Source: JBBRUG01 sp038247995 (GTDB lineage: Bacteria > Chloroflexota > Chloroflexia > Chloroflexales > Chloroflexaceae). Taken from it: a stretch of 9,901 nt of DNA. The notes below the pieces were generated by a model, which was not told the origin of the DNA, searched no databases, and was given only the letters and a program-made list of their open reading frames with translations. The stretch spans positions 1-9,901 of the forward strand of contig JBBRUG010000226.1 in assembly GCA_038247995.1 (NCBI GenBank). The letters run 5' to 3'. The position numbers were made by a program, and so were the translations under genes. Shown one piece after another: positions 1 to 6,062 of the stretch (positions are counted from its first letter, which is position 1; every line of letters begins with the position of its first letter).

Positions 1-36
1 CTGGCGAACTTCCGCCGAGTTGGACTAGCTAGCTGA
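1..36 (+). CDS. possible 3' end of an upstream gene (partial)
   Basis: Frame 1 is open from the window edge and ends in TGA at 34-36, giving a tail of eleven residues (LANFRRVGLAS). It lies just upstream of msrQ, where msrP, the molybdopterin catalytic subunit, is normally found. Known MsrP proteins end in a short motif of the type DLRxNF, and LANF is only loosely similar. The length is far too short to prove coding or identity, so the msrP link rests on gene order alone. Confidence 0.25.
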   Translation: MANFRRVGLAS

Positions 37-47
37 GAAATGACCTC

Positions 48-677
48 ATGGCAACCCAACGCGAAGCCTCACGCCCGGTGCGCATCTGGCCTTATACGCG
101 GCACCTGGTGCATCCGCTGAGCCTGATCCCGCTGCTCTGGCTGATCAGCGACGGGCTATTGGGGCGGCTCAGCGTCAACCCGATCCAGGATCTAACCATC
201 CGCACCGGCGAGGCCGGCTTGATTTTGCTCGTGGTATGCCTCGCCTGCACGCCGCTGAGCGTGGTGACGGGCTGGAAGTGGCCGTTGGGCCTGCGTAAAC
301 CGCTGGGCCTTTATAGCTTCCTCTATGTAAGCCTGCATCTGCTGATCTTTGTTGCGCTCGACTATGGGCTGGATTTGGGATTGATCGCTCAGGCGGTGCT
401 TGAGAAGCGTTATGTGCTGGCCGGCTTTGCCGCGTTCTTGCTGCTGCTGCCATTGGCACTGACTTCAACGCGCGGCGCTCAGCGACGGTTGGGGCGCAAT
501 TGGAAGCCGTTGCATCGGCTGATCTACCCGGCGGCCATCCTGGCGACGTTGCACTTCCTCTGGTTGGCCAAAGTCTGGCGCGAACCGGCGATCTATGTGA
601 TCATTGTGCTGGTGCTGCTGGCGCTGCGCTTGCCATTTGTGCGGCGGTGGTGGCGGGCGTGGCGTGAGGGCACGTAG
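48..677 (+). CDS. msrQ: MsrQ-like haem-binding membrane subunit of the methionine sulfoxide reductase system
   Basis: This 209-residue integral membrane protein of the MsrQ/YedZ (ferric reductase-like) family passes electrons from the quinone pool or a flavin to MsrP, which repairs oxidised methionines in exported proteins. About six hydrophobic helices are visible, near residues 20-38, 55-75, 87-105, 120-140, 158-175 and 182-198. The family signature RRLGRNWKPLHRLIY covers 146-160. Candidate haem ligands are H97, H156 and H169; the 59- and 13-residue spacings nearly match H91/H151/H164 of E. coli MsrQ. The NPIQDLTIRTGEAGL stretch (44-58) is also typical. Length fits the family. The ATG follows a weak GAGAAATG-like ribosome site, 11 bases after the stop of a possible upstream gene. 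MsrP itself is not in the window. The C-terminus is rich in Arg and Trp, consistent with a cytoplasmic tail. Confidence 0.9.
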   Translation: MATQREASRPVRIWPYTRHLVHPLSLIPLLWLISDGLLGRLSVNPIQDLTIRTGEAGLILLVVCLACTPLSVVTGWKWPLGLRKPLGLYSFLYVSLHLLIFVALDYGLDLGLIAQAVLEKRYVLAGFAAFLLLLPLALTSTRGAQRRLGRNWKPLHRLIYPAAILATLHFLWLAKVWREPAIYVIIVLVLLALRLPFVRRWWRAWREGT

Positions 678-689
678 GGGGATTCGCAT

Positions 690-843
690 TTTACGAGCGT
701 GGTCGGCACGGCTGAAGCAACGACGCAGCCCGATGGGAGTGTGCAGATGATCACCGTTGGGAACGCCTTCTACTGGTTTGATCATGAGGCGACGCTCCGT
801 GAGTTTGCGCAGATTCTGGCGCTGCAGGGGTGGTTTGTTATCG
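690..843 (+). pseudogene. remnant of a SAM-dependent methyltransferase (internal fragment)
   Basis: Frame 3 here reads FTSVVGTAEATTQPDGSV, then ITVGNAFYWFDHEATLREFA, then QILALQGWFVI. This is the middle of a class I methyltransferase of the Methyltransf_11 type, where family members read GTAEATxLPDxSVDLVTVGQAFHWFD followed by EFxRxLRPGGW. The N-terminal SAM-binding glycine motif and the C-terminal part are absent, and the RPGGW motif is altered to ALQGW. The homology begins about 12 bases after the msrQ stop and ends where the oppositely oriented small membrane-protein gene stops (838-840). No full-length gene is possible, because an in-frame stop precedes it and the frame runs on only to 908. 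A GTG at 699 could start a 69-residue ORF, but its last 22 residues lie antisense to the neighbour. The identification is from memory of the family pattern. Confidence 0.6.
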
Positions 844-1110
844 ACGCCTCTCCGGCGCCTGACGCAGTGCGAGCCATGTACCCAAAGCAAAGCCGCCAAG
901 GATACTGAGCAGGCCGAACATTGCTCCCGGCCCGTAGATCAGCGCAGCGGCGCGCAAAGCACCGGCCAGCAGCAGCGCTATAATCCAGCCGACCATAAGC
1001 AGGCGCTGGCGCTGTTCCGGCCCAAACCAGTCCGGTCGCCCCTGCCCCACCAGAAAACCCACACCGCCCGCGATAATCAGCAAGAGTACGTTCGAGATCA
1101 GGATTTGCAT
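838..1110 (-). CDS. small three-helix membrane protein of unknown function
   Basis: This 90-residue protein has three predicted membrane helices, near residues 4-22, 37-55 and 62-82. A short basic/polar loop with GRPDWFGPEQRQR (24-36) lies between the first two, and the tail (RQAPERRR) is basic. I do not recognise a family. It begins six bases after the stop of the MscS-like channel gene on the same strand, with AGGA about nine bases before the ATG (the AGGA overlaps the end of mscS), so it is almost certainly co-transcribed as the last gene of the ferredoxin-mscS operon. Its 3' end touches the methyltransferase remnant on the other strand. A role as an accessory membrane subunit of the channel is inference from gene order only. 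Confidence 0.75.
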   Translation of the reverse strand: MQILISNVLLLIIAGGVGFLVGQGRPDWFGPEQRQRLLMVGWIIALLLAGALRAAALIYGPGAMFGLLSILGGFALGTWLALRQAPERRR

Positions 1111-1116
1111 CAGTAT

Positions 1117-2169
1117 TTATCCTGCTTGCCTCTGCACATGGGTTTGGTAAGCAAACGCGATTTCTTCGGCGGCGAAGGCATCGACAATTGCCAGGTTCAT
1201 TGCCTGCTGGGCGTCCATGTATGGGATAAAAGCGGCCGATAACATAACATAGACCACCTCAAAGGTGAGGGCGAAACTAGTGAAGCGTGCGAAGTGCGCC
1301 CGATCGAAGCGCACATTTTCTTGCGCCTCTACCACTGCTTTGAGGATCTCTGGTATGCGCCGCAACTGCTCCGGGGTCGTCTGATACGTTACATCGACGG
1401 TAAATACTACCCGCCGCTCCTCCATGCGCTTGAAGTTGCGCACCCGACTGTTCAGCAAATCAGTGTTACTGAAGATCAACTGCTCGCCCGAGATGCTGCG
1501 CAGCCGAGTTGTCTTCAGGCCGATATGCTCCACCGTGCCCATCTCTTCGCCCACGACGATGAAATCGCCGAGGACGAATGGTTTGTCGAGCGTGATCGAC
1601 AGCGAGGCAAACAGGTCGGATAGGATATTTTGTAGGGCTAATGCAACCGCAATACCGCCGATCCCGAGGCTGGCGATGAGCGCTGTCACCTCGATGCCGG
1701 GTAGATTGTCGAGCGCGAGCAGCACGAGGATCGAATACAGCACGAGGCGGGCGATAAAACTGATCGCATTCATGTTTACAACGTTGGCGGCGTTGTTCTC
1801 AATGTTGCGTTCAGCATAGCGCTCGACGCTGCTGCCAATCAGGACGTTACCCCAGATGCCGACCTGGAACAGGATGCTCAGCGTCGCCAATGTGCCCAGT
1901 ACGGCATACACAATCTGCGGCAGCACAAGCAGATTAGCGCTCAGGGCGATGAAGGGCATCACCAACAAGCCGATTTTTGTTGCCGCAGCGGCGTCGATGA
2001 CGGCATCATCGAGGATGGTTGGGGTGCGCTGGGCAAACGCTCGTCCCCGCGAGACAATCAGGCGGCGCACGATAAGCGTGCCAACTACGAGGGCGATCAG
2101 GATGCCGCCGGCGATCGACCAGCGTAATAAGGGGTTGCCGAAAAAAATCTGCTCAAACATTTCACTCAT
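1117..2169 (-). CDS. MscS-family small-conductance mechanosensitive ion channel
   Basis: This 350-residue inner-membrane channel of the MscS family opens on membrane tension to release solutes during hypo-osmotic shock. Helices lie near residues 15-36, 63-82, 86-110, 134-154 and 160-184. The pore-lining region LGIGGIAVALALQNILSDLF (168-187) is followed by the family signature LDKPFVLGDFIVVG (194-207) and the beta domain with GTVEHIGLKTTRLRSISGEQ (211-230). The cytosolic vestibule domain continues to about residue 345. The start is the ATG at 2169, whose ATGA overlaps the stop of the ferredoxin gene and implies translational coupling; the frame is open further upstream but only inside that gene. 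The protein is longer at the N-terminus than E. coli MscS (286 residues), having about five helices instead of three, as is common in larger homologues. A 90-residue membrane protein follows at six bases. Confidence 0.93.
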   Translation of the reverse strand: MSEMFEQIFFGNPLLRWSIAGGILIALVVGTLIVRRLIVSRGRAFAQRTPTILDDAVIDAAAATKIGLLVMPFIALSANLLVLPQIVYAVLGTLATLSILFQVGIWGNVLIGSSVERYAERNIENNAANVVNMNAISFIARLVLYSILVLLALDNLPGIEVTALIASLGIGGIAVALALQNILSDLFASLSITLDKPFVLGDFIVVGEEMGTVEHIGLKTTRLRSISGEQLIFSNTDLLNSRVRNFKRMEERRVVFTVDVTYQTTPEQLRRIPEILKAVVEAQENVRFDRAHFARFTSFALTFEVVYVMLSAAFIPYMDAQQAMNLAIVDAFAAEEIAFAYQTHVQRQAG

Positions 2170-2540
2170 AGTGGATTGCGCCCAAACGCATAATCTTCCA
2201 CCACCTGCCCGCCGATCAGATGCTCCTGAATAATCCGTTCGAGCACTTCGGGCGTACACGAATGGTACCAGACGCCTTCAGGGTAAACGACGGCGATCGG
2301 GCCGTGGGCGCAGATCCGCAGGCACCCGGCTTTGGTGCGGTAGACGCCGCCATTCGCCAGCGAGAGGTCGAGTTGTTTGAGCCGGTTTTTGAGATATTTC
2401 CACGCTTGAGCGCCCGCCTCGAAGCTACAGCACTTAGCTTCGCTCGGCTCGGCGCAAAGAAAAATGTGGCGCTGGTAATTGCCGATGCCGTATTTGGCGG
2501 TCAGGGCGTGCAGTTCGCGGAGTTGTGCTTCGTCGGCCAT
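2166..2540 (-). CDS. thioredoxin-like [2Fe-2S] ferredoxin
   Basis: This 124-residue soluble redox protein belongs to the thioredoxin-fold 2Fe-2S ferredoxin family. Likely cluster ligands are C29, C37 or C38, C73 and C77, in the contexts HIFLCAEPSEAKCCS and KAGCLRICAHGPIAVVYPEG; an extra C95 is present. The C-terminal part (PEVLERIIQEHLIGGQVVEDYAFGRNPL region, 97-124) is the form I associate with cyanobacterial and Chloroflexota members. I chose the ATG at 2540 because GGGAG lies five bases before it and a TATAAT box sits about 43 bases upstream; an in-frame ATG at 2570 would add ten residues but lacks a ribosome site. It is the first gene of an operon whose next gene, an MscS channel, overlaps its stop by ATGA. 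Its electron partner is not evident here. Confidence 0.9.
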   Translation of the reverse strand: MADEAQLRELHALTAKYGIGNYQRHIFLCAEPSEAKCCSFEAGAQAWKYLKNRLKQLDLSLANGGVYRTKAGCLRICAHGPIAVVYPEGVWYHSCTPEVLERIIQEHLIGGQVVEDYAFGRNPL

Positions 2541-2582
2541 GAGCGCTCCCGTAGTCTGGTTGAAACTCATTTTATAGCACGG

Positions 2583-2588
2583 ATTATA
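2583..2588 (-). promoter_or_regulatory. -10 box for the ferredoxin-mscS operon
   Basis: On the minus strand this reads TATAAT exactly. Transcription would begin near 2576, giving a leader of about 36 bases to the ATG at 2540 and almost none to the alternative ATG at 2570, which supports the shorter protein. No good -35 box is seen at 17 bases (it reads CCACGC). Confidence 0.5.
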
Positions 2589-2825
2589 GAGGATCTTCGG
2601 GGGCGGCGTGGGTTATTGCCTGGCGAATGCTTCGGCCATATATCCAGCGCGTATTGTCCGTCGCCCACCGCCCATCGTCCGTCACCAGGTAGTGTACAAT
2701 CAGCACAGTTTCCGGTATCAATGCTCAGTCCTCAATCTTGATCTCCCAGTTCTCAATTCCCGGCAGGGAAGGTAACGGTTCTGTGGCTTCGGTTCCGGCA
2801 GGTACGCTGCAATGGTCCACGTCTT

Positions 2826-2865
2826 CAGTGGTCCAGTGGTTCAGTGATTCAGTGGTTCAGTGATG
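2826..2865. repeat. 8-bp tandem repeat, five units (CAGTGRTY-like)
   Basis: Five in-phase octamers: CAGTGGTC, CAGTGGTT, CAGTGATT, CAGTGGTT, CAGTGATG. The last base is the first G of the GGAGGA ribosome site of the downstream gene. The last unit also holds an upstream in-frame ATG (2863). Confidence 0.9.
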
Positions 2866-2870
2866 GAGGA
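2865..2870 (+). promoter_or_regulatory. ribosome-binding site deciding the AACS start
   Basis: GGAGGA lies seven bases before the ATG at 2878. In-frame starts at 2860 (GTG) and 2863 (ATG) overlap the repeat and have no ribosome site, so 2878 is chosen. Confidence 0.85.
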
Positions 2871-2877
2871 TAGTTCG

Positions 2878-4857
2878 ATGACGAACCCAAGTTCACCGCA
2901 GTTGCTCTGGACGCCATCTGAGGCGCTGCGCGAACAGAGTAATATTCGGGCCTATATGCAGTGGTTGCACACCACCCAGGGGCTCGATCTGCCCGACTAC
3001 GACGCACTTTGGCGCTGGTCTACCGATCAGTTGGAGGCATTCTGGGGCACGCTTTGGGAGTATTTTGCGGTGCAGAGTCGAACGCCGCACACTACTGTGC
3101 TGGCCAACCAGCAGATGCCCGGCGCACACTGGTTTCCCGGCGCAACGCTGAACTACGCCGAGCACATCTTCCGTAAGGCCAGTACCGAACATCCGGCCGT
3201 GATCTTCGCTTCCGAGCGTCAGGCGCCGCTGGCGATCACTTGGGCCGATCTGGAGGCGCAGACTGCCGCGCTCGCCGCTACACTGCGTAATCTCGGTGTT
3301 GCTCCCGGCGACCGGGTTGTGGCCTATATGCCTAATATTCCCCAGGCGCTCGTGGCCTTCCTGGACGCCGCCAGCCTCGGCGCGGTCTGGTCGAGTTGCT
3401 CGCCCGATTTTGGCAGCCCGAGCGTGATCGACCGCTTCGCGCAGATCGAGCCGAAGGTGTTGATCGCCGTCGATGGTTATCTCTACGGCGGTAAGGCGTT
3501 CGACCGCCACGATGCCGTGGCCGAGTTGCAGGCCGCCTTGCCTAGCCTGGAACGCACGATCTTTGTGCCTTACCTTAACCCCGACGCCGTGCCGACCGGC
3601 CTGCAGCGCGTGACAACCTGGGCTGAAGCGTTGAAGACGCCCGGTGCGCTGGAGTTTGCCCAGGTGCCATTTGAGCATCCGCTCTGGGTGCTCTATTCGT
3701 CGGGTACCACCGGCCTGCCCAAGCCAATTGTGCAGAGCCAGGGCGGAATTCTGTTGCAACACCTCAAAGAGTTGCACCTGCACCTGAACCTCAAACCCGG
3801 CGACCGCTTCTTTTGGTTCAGCACTACCGGCTGGATGATGTGGAACTTGCTCGTTAGTGGCTTGCTTGTGGGCAGCACGATCGTGCTCTACGACGGCAGC
3901 CCCGGCCACCCCGACATGGGCGTGCTCTGGCGGTTGGTTGAGCAGGCCGAGATTACTTTTTTCGGCACGAGTGCCGCTTACCTGATTGCGCTGAGCAAGA
4001 GCGGGATCGAGCCGGGCAAACAGTACGACCTGAGCAAAATGGTCGCCCTTGGCTCAACCGGATCGCCGCTGCCGCCGGAAGGGTTTGTCTGGGCCTATGA
4101 GCATGTTAAATCCGATCTCTGGCTGGCTTCGGTGAGCGGCGGCACCGATGTTTGTGGTTGTTTTGTAAGCGGTGTGCCGCTGCTGCCGGTCTACGCCGGC
4201 GAGATCCAGTGCCGGGGCCTGGGCGTGCAGGCCGAAGCTTATGACACCGATGGGAACAGCGTTGTTGGCGTAATGGGCGAACTGGTGATCACCAAGCCGA
4301 TGCCGTCGATGCCGATCTACTTCTGGAACGACCCGGACGGCACACGTTATACGGAGAGTTACTTTGCGATCTACCCCGGCAAATGGCGCCACGGCGACTG
4401 GATCGTGGTCAATGAGCGTGGCGGTGTGGTGATCTTTGGGCGCTCGGATAGCACAATTAACCGCCAGGGTGTGCGCGTGGGCACCAGCGAGATCTACCGT
4501 ACGGTTGAGGCGCTGCCGGAAGTGGTTGATAGCCTGGTGATCGACCTGGAGGGGCTTGGCGGGCAATCGTATATGCCGCTGTTTGTGGTGCTGCGCGAAG
4601 GTGTTACGCTGGACGAAGCGCTGACCAGAAAAATCAAAACGGCGATCCGCACGAGCCTCTCGCCGCGCCATGTGCCCGACGCGCTCTTTGTTATTCCCGA
4701 CGTGCCGCGTACGCTGAACGGCAAGAAGCTGGAAGTGCCGATCAAGAAGATCCTGATGGGCATGCCGGTGCAGCAAGCAGCTAACCCCGACTCGCTGAAG
4801 AACCCCGAACTCTTGCCGTTCTTTGTCACCCTGGCGGCACGGTTGCGCGGGCGGTGA
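2878..4857 (+). CDS. acetoacetyl-CoA synthetase (acetoacetate-CoA ligase)
   Basis: This 659-residue ANL-superfamily enzyme makes acetoacetyl-CoA from acetoacetate, ATP and CoA (EC 6.2.1.16), used in ketone body, polyhydroxybutyrate or leucine carbon recovery. The ACS-type N-terminal domain starts with LWTPSEA. The phosphate loop YSSGTTGLPK is at 273-282. GWMMWNLLVSGLLVGSTIVL and SVSGGTDVCGCFVSGVPL are close to AACS family sequences. The ATP-ribose site WRHGD (503-507), the hinge GRSDSTINRQGVRVGTSEIY and the catalytic lysine in TLNGKK (K616) are all present, so the enzyme should be active. Length matches AACS (about 650-660). The GCGCF pocket region and absence of acetate-type motifs favour AACS over acetyl-CoA synthetase. 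It stands alone between a divergent operon and the convergent moaA. The K616 acetylation control known for related enzymes is possible but not visible here. Confidence 0.93.
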   Translation: MTNPSSPQLLWTPSEALREQSNIRAYMQWLHTTQGLDLPDYDALWRWSTDQLEAFWGTLWEYFAVQSRTPHTTVLANQQMPGAHWFPGATLNYAEHIFRKASTEHPAVIFASERQAPLAITWADLEAQTAALAATLRNLGVAPGDRVVAYMPNIPQALVAFLDAASLGAVWSSCSPDFGSPSVIDRFAQIEPKVLIAVDGYLYGGKAFDRHDAVAELQAALPSLERTIFVPYLNPDAVPTGLQRVTTWAEALKTPGALEFAQVPFEHPLWVLYSSGTTGLPKPIVQSQGGILLQHLKELHLHLNLKPGDRFFWFSTTGWMMWNLLVSGLLVGSTIVLYDGSPGHPDMGVLWRLVEQAEITFFGTSAAYLIALSKSGIEPGKQYDLSKMVALGSTGSPLPPEGFVWAYEHVKSDLWLASVSGGTDVCGCFVSGVPLLPVYAGEIQCRGLGVQAEAYDTDGNSVVGVMGELVITKPMPSMPIYFWNDPDGTRYTESYFAIYPGKWRHGDWIVVNERGGVVIFGRSDSTINRQGVRVGTSEIYRTVEALPEVVDSLVIDLEGLGGQSYMPLFVVLREGVTLDEALTRKIKTAIRTSLSPRHVPDALFVIPDVPRTLNGKKLEVPIKKILMGMPVQQAANPDSLKNPELLPFFVTLAARLRGR

Positions 4858-4867
4858 GGGCAGGCGG

Positions 4868-4942
4868 CAGGCGGCAGGGCGCAGGAGCCACACATTGGGC
4901 GCCTGCCGCCTGAAGCGAGCGCAGCGAGCGCCCTGCCGCCTG
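4868..4942. terminator. GC-rich inverted repeat between convergent genes (candidate bidirectional terminator)
   Basis: CAGGCGGCAGGGCGC (4868-4882) pairs perfectly with GCGCCCTGCCGCCTG (4928-4942). A near copy of the right arm, lacking one C, lies at 4899-4912 and could pair instead with a 16-base loop. It fills the spacer between the stops of the acetoacetyl-CoA synthetase gene and moaA. There is no T-run, so a classic intrinsic terminator is not proven. Confidence 0.5.
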
Positions 4943-4945
4943 TTC

Positions 4946-5992
4946 CTACCCGCCCAACTGCGACATGCCGCGCAGGGTTGGGCGCACGCCATCGGGGAGA
5001 CCGTGCCCCCAGGGTTTTACATACACGGCGTGGCGCACGATCTGCTCGAGTTCGGCGAGGCCGGCGCCGCTGCGGATCGCCGTGCGCAGATCGATCTCGT
5101 TGTCGCGGAGCAGGCAGAGGTGCAGTCGCCCGTCGGCGGTGAGGCGCATGCGGTTGCAAGTGGAGCAGAAGGGGTCGGAGACGCTGGAGATGAAGCCGAT
5201 CTTGCCGGGCGCGCCGGGGATGCGATAGGTGCGCGCTGGGTCGCTTGCGGCCTGGCCGAGTTTTTCGAGCGGGCCATAGTGCGCCTCCAGGCGCCCGACC
5301 AGTTCCGCGCTGCTCACAACACCTTCGTCGGCGAGGCCGGCCACACCGGTGAGCGGCATTACCTCGATGAAGCGGAATTCCCAGGCGTAGCGTAAGGTTA
5401 GTTCGGCGAGGCGGATCACCTCGTCGTCGTTCATGCCGCGCACCACGACAGCGTTGAGCTTGATCGGCTCTAAGCCGGCGGCACCGGCGGCCTCAATCCC
5501 CGCCCAAACCTCATCAAGATTGCCGCCGCGGGTCATCTGGCGGAACTTCTGCGGATCGAGGCTGTCGATGCTGATGTTCACCCGATCCAACCCGGCGGCT
5601 TTCAACTCGGGGGCGAGCTTGCGCAGCCGCAGGGCGTTGGTGGTCATCGCAATATGCTCGATCCCCGGGATAGCCTTCATCTCGCGTATGAGATCGACAA
5701 TGCCGTGCCGCAGCAACGGTTCACCACCAGTGAGACGCAGCTTACGGAAGCCGGCGCCGGCAGCGGCGTGCAGGGCCAGCAGTAGTTCGTCGTTGGTGAG
5801 CAGTTCGGGGCGTGGCGCAAACTGCATACCAACAGCGGGCATACAGTAGACGCAGCGCATATTGCAGCGATCGGTCAGCGAGACGCGCAGGTAATCGATC
5901 CGCCGTCCGTATTGGTCGAGCGCGGGGGTGTCGGTGGCATACTGGGGCGGCGTGTTCGGTTCGTAGAAAGTAAGAGGAATCAGACCCTTCAT
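4946..5992 (-). CDS. moaA: GTP 3',8-cyclase MoaA (molybdenum cofactor biosynthesis)
   Basis: This 348-residue radical SAM enzyme converts GTP to 3',8-cyclo-GTP, the first step of molybdenum cofactor synthesis (EC 4.1.99.22). The N-terminal 4Fe-4S site that cleaves SAM is DRCNMRCVYCMP with C43, C47 and C50. The SAM-binding LTGGEPLLR follows at 87-95. The C-terminal substrate-binding 4Fe-4S site has C276, C279 and C293 in FCSTCNRMRLTADGRLHLCL, with R281 and R283 placed like the GTP-phosphate arginines of S. aureus MoaA. The protein ends in the conserved double glycine (LGG). Length is near the usual 320-350, with about 20 extra residues at the N-terminus. The ATG follows GAGGAGGT by four bases. 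It lies downstream of mrp on the same strand, 68 bases away, across a 19-bp inverted repeat; no other Moco gene is in the window. Confidence 0.96.
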   Translation of the reverse strand: MKGLIPLTFYEPNTPPQYATDTPALDQYGRRIDYLRVSLTDRCNMRCVYCMPAVGMQFAPRPELLTNDELLLALHAAAGAGFRKLRLTGGEPLLRHGIVDLIREMKAIPGIEHIAMTTNALRLRKLAPELKAAGLDRVNISIDSLDPQKFRQMTRGGNLDEVWAGIEAAGAAGLEPIKLNAVVVRGMNDDEVIRLAELTLRYAWEFRFIEVMPLTGVAGLADEGVVSSAELVGRLEAHYGPLEKLGQAASDPARTYRIPGAPGKIGFISSVSDPFCSTCNRMRLTADGRLHLCLLRDNEIDLRTAIRSGAGLAELEQIVRHAVYVKPWGHGLPDGVRPTLRGMSQLGG

Positions 5993-5996
5993 TGGG

Positions 5997-6004
5997 ACCT
6001 CCTC
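5997..6004 (-). promoter_or_regulatory. strong moaA ribosome-binding site next to a hairpin
   Basis: GAGGAGGT on the minus strand lies four bases from the moaA ATG, only one base (6005) from the end of a 19-bp inverted repeat. A folded hairpin would sit directly beside it. Confidence 0.8.
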
Positions 6005-6005
6005 A

Positions 6006-6062
6006 GATCAATGCAAAAGGCAAACCGCTCGATCATTTTGCCCTTTGCCTTTTGCATTGATC
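6006..6062. repeat. perfect 19-bp inverted repeat between mrp and moaA
   Basis: The left arm GATCAATGCAAAAGGCAAA (6006-6024) is the exact reverse complement of the right arm at 6044-6062, with a 19-base loop. It starts within the mrp stop codon and ends next to the moaA ribosome site. It could act as an mRNA processing or attenuation hairpin between the two genes; no T-run follows on the minus strand, so a simple intrinsic terminator is unlikely. Confidence 0.85.
6036..6058 (+). repeat. dispersed TTTTGCC repeat, copy 1
   Basis: A 23-base TTTTGCC-type element ending in CTTTTGCATT, which overlaps the right arm of the inverted repeat. It matches 8127-8149 at 22 of 23 positions. Confidence 0.8.

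Larger units (their letters stand above)
2541..2877. other. divergent spacer with degenerate simple repeats, no gene
   Basis: This spacer separates the ferredoxin operon (-) from the acetoacetyl-CoA synthetase gene (+). I see no convincing coding sequence in it. It holds a TATAAT box on the minus strand (2583-2588), a pyrimidine-rich degenerate CGTCC/CGCCC repeat near 2656-2682, a TACAAT box on the plus strand (2695-2700, no matching -35), degenerate CTCAATTC-like repeats around 2723-2760, and a regular 8-bp tandem repeat at 2826-2865. The CGTCC-type repeat resembles the reverse complement of the heptamer array at the end of the window. Confidence 0.7.

Noticed and set aside
699..908. 69-residue plus-strand ORF as an intact small gene
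   Set aside because: The first 50 residues look like the middle of a methyltransferase and the last 22 are antisense to the small membrane protein gene, so a remnant is the better reading.
2695..2700. TACAAT as the promoter of the AACS gene
   Set aside because: The box is good but no -35 sequence lies at 16-18 bases, and the leader would be about 170 bases through repeats; kept only as a note in the spacer entry.
2893..3909. 338-residue minus-strand ORF opposite the acetoacetyl-CoA synthetase gene
   Set aside because: It is rich in His, Arg, Gly and Gln with no recognisable domain, lies fully inside a well-supported gene, and fits a shadow frame in GC-rich DNA.
4054..4992. 312-residue minus-strand ORF opposite the end of the AACS gene
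   Set aside because: Low-complexity Arg/Ala/His composition, no motif, and it crosses a hairpin spacer and overlaps moaA on the same strand.
5993..6060. Molybdenum cofactor riboswitch upstream of moaA
   Set aside because: The spacer is only 68 bases and nearly all of it is a simple inverted repeat, so there is no room for the larger Moco riboswitch fold.
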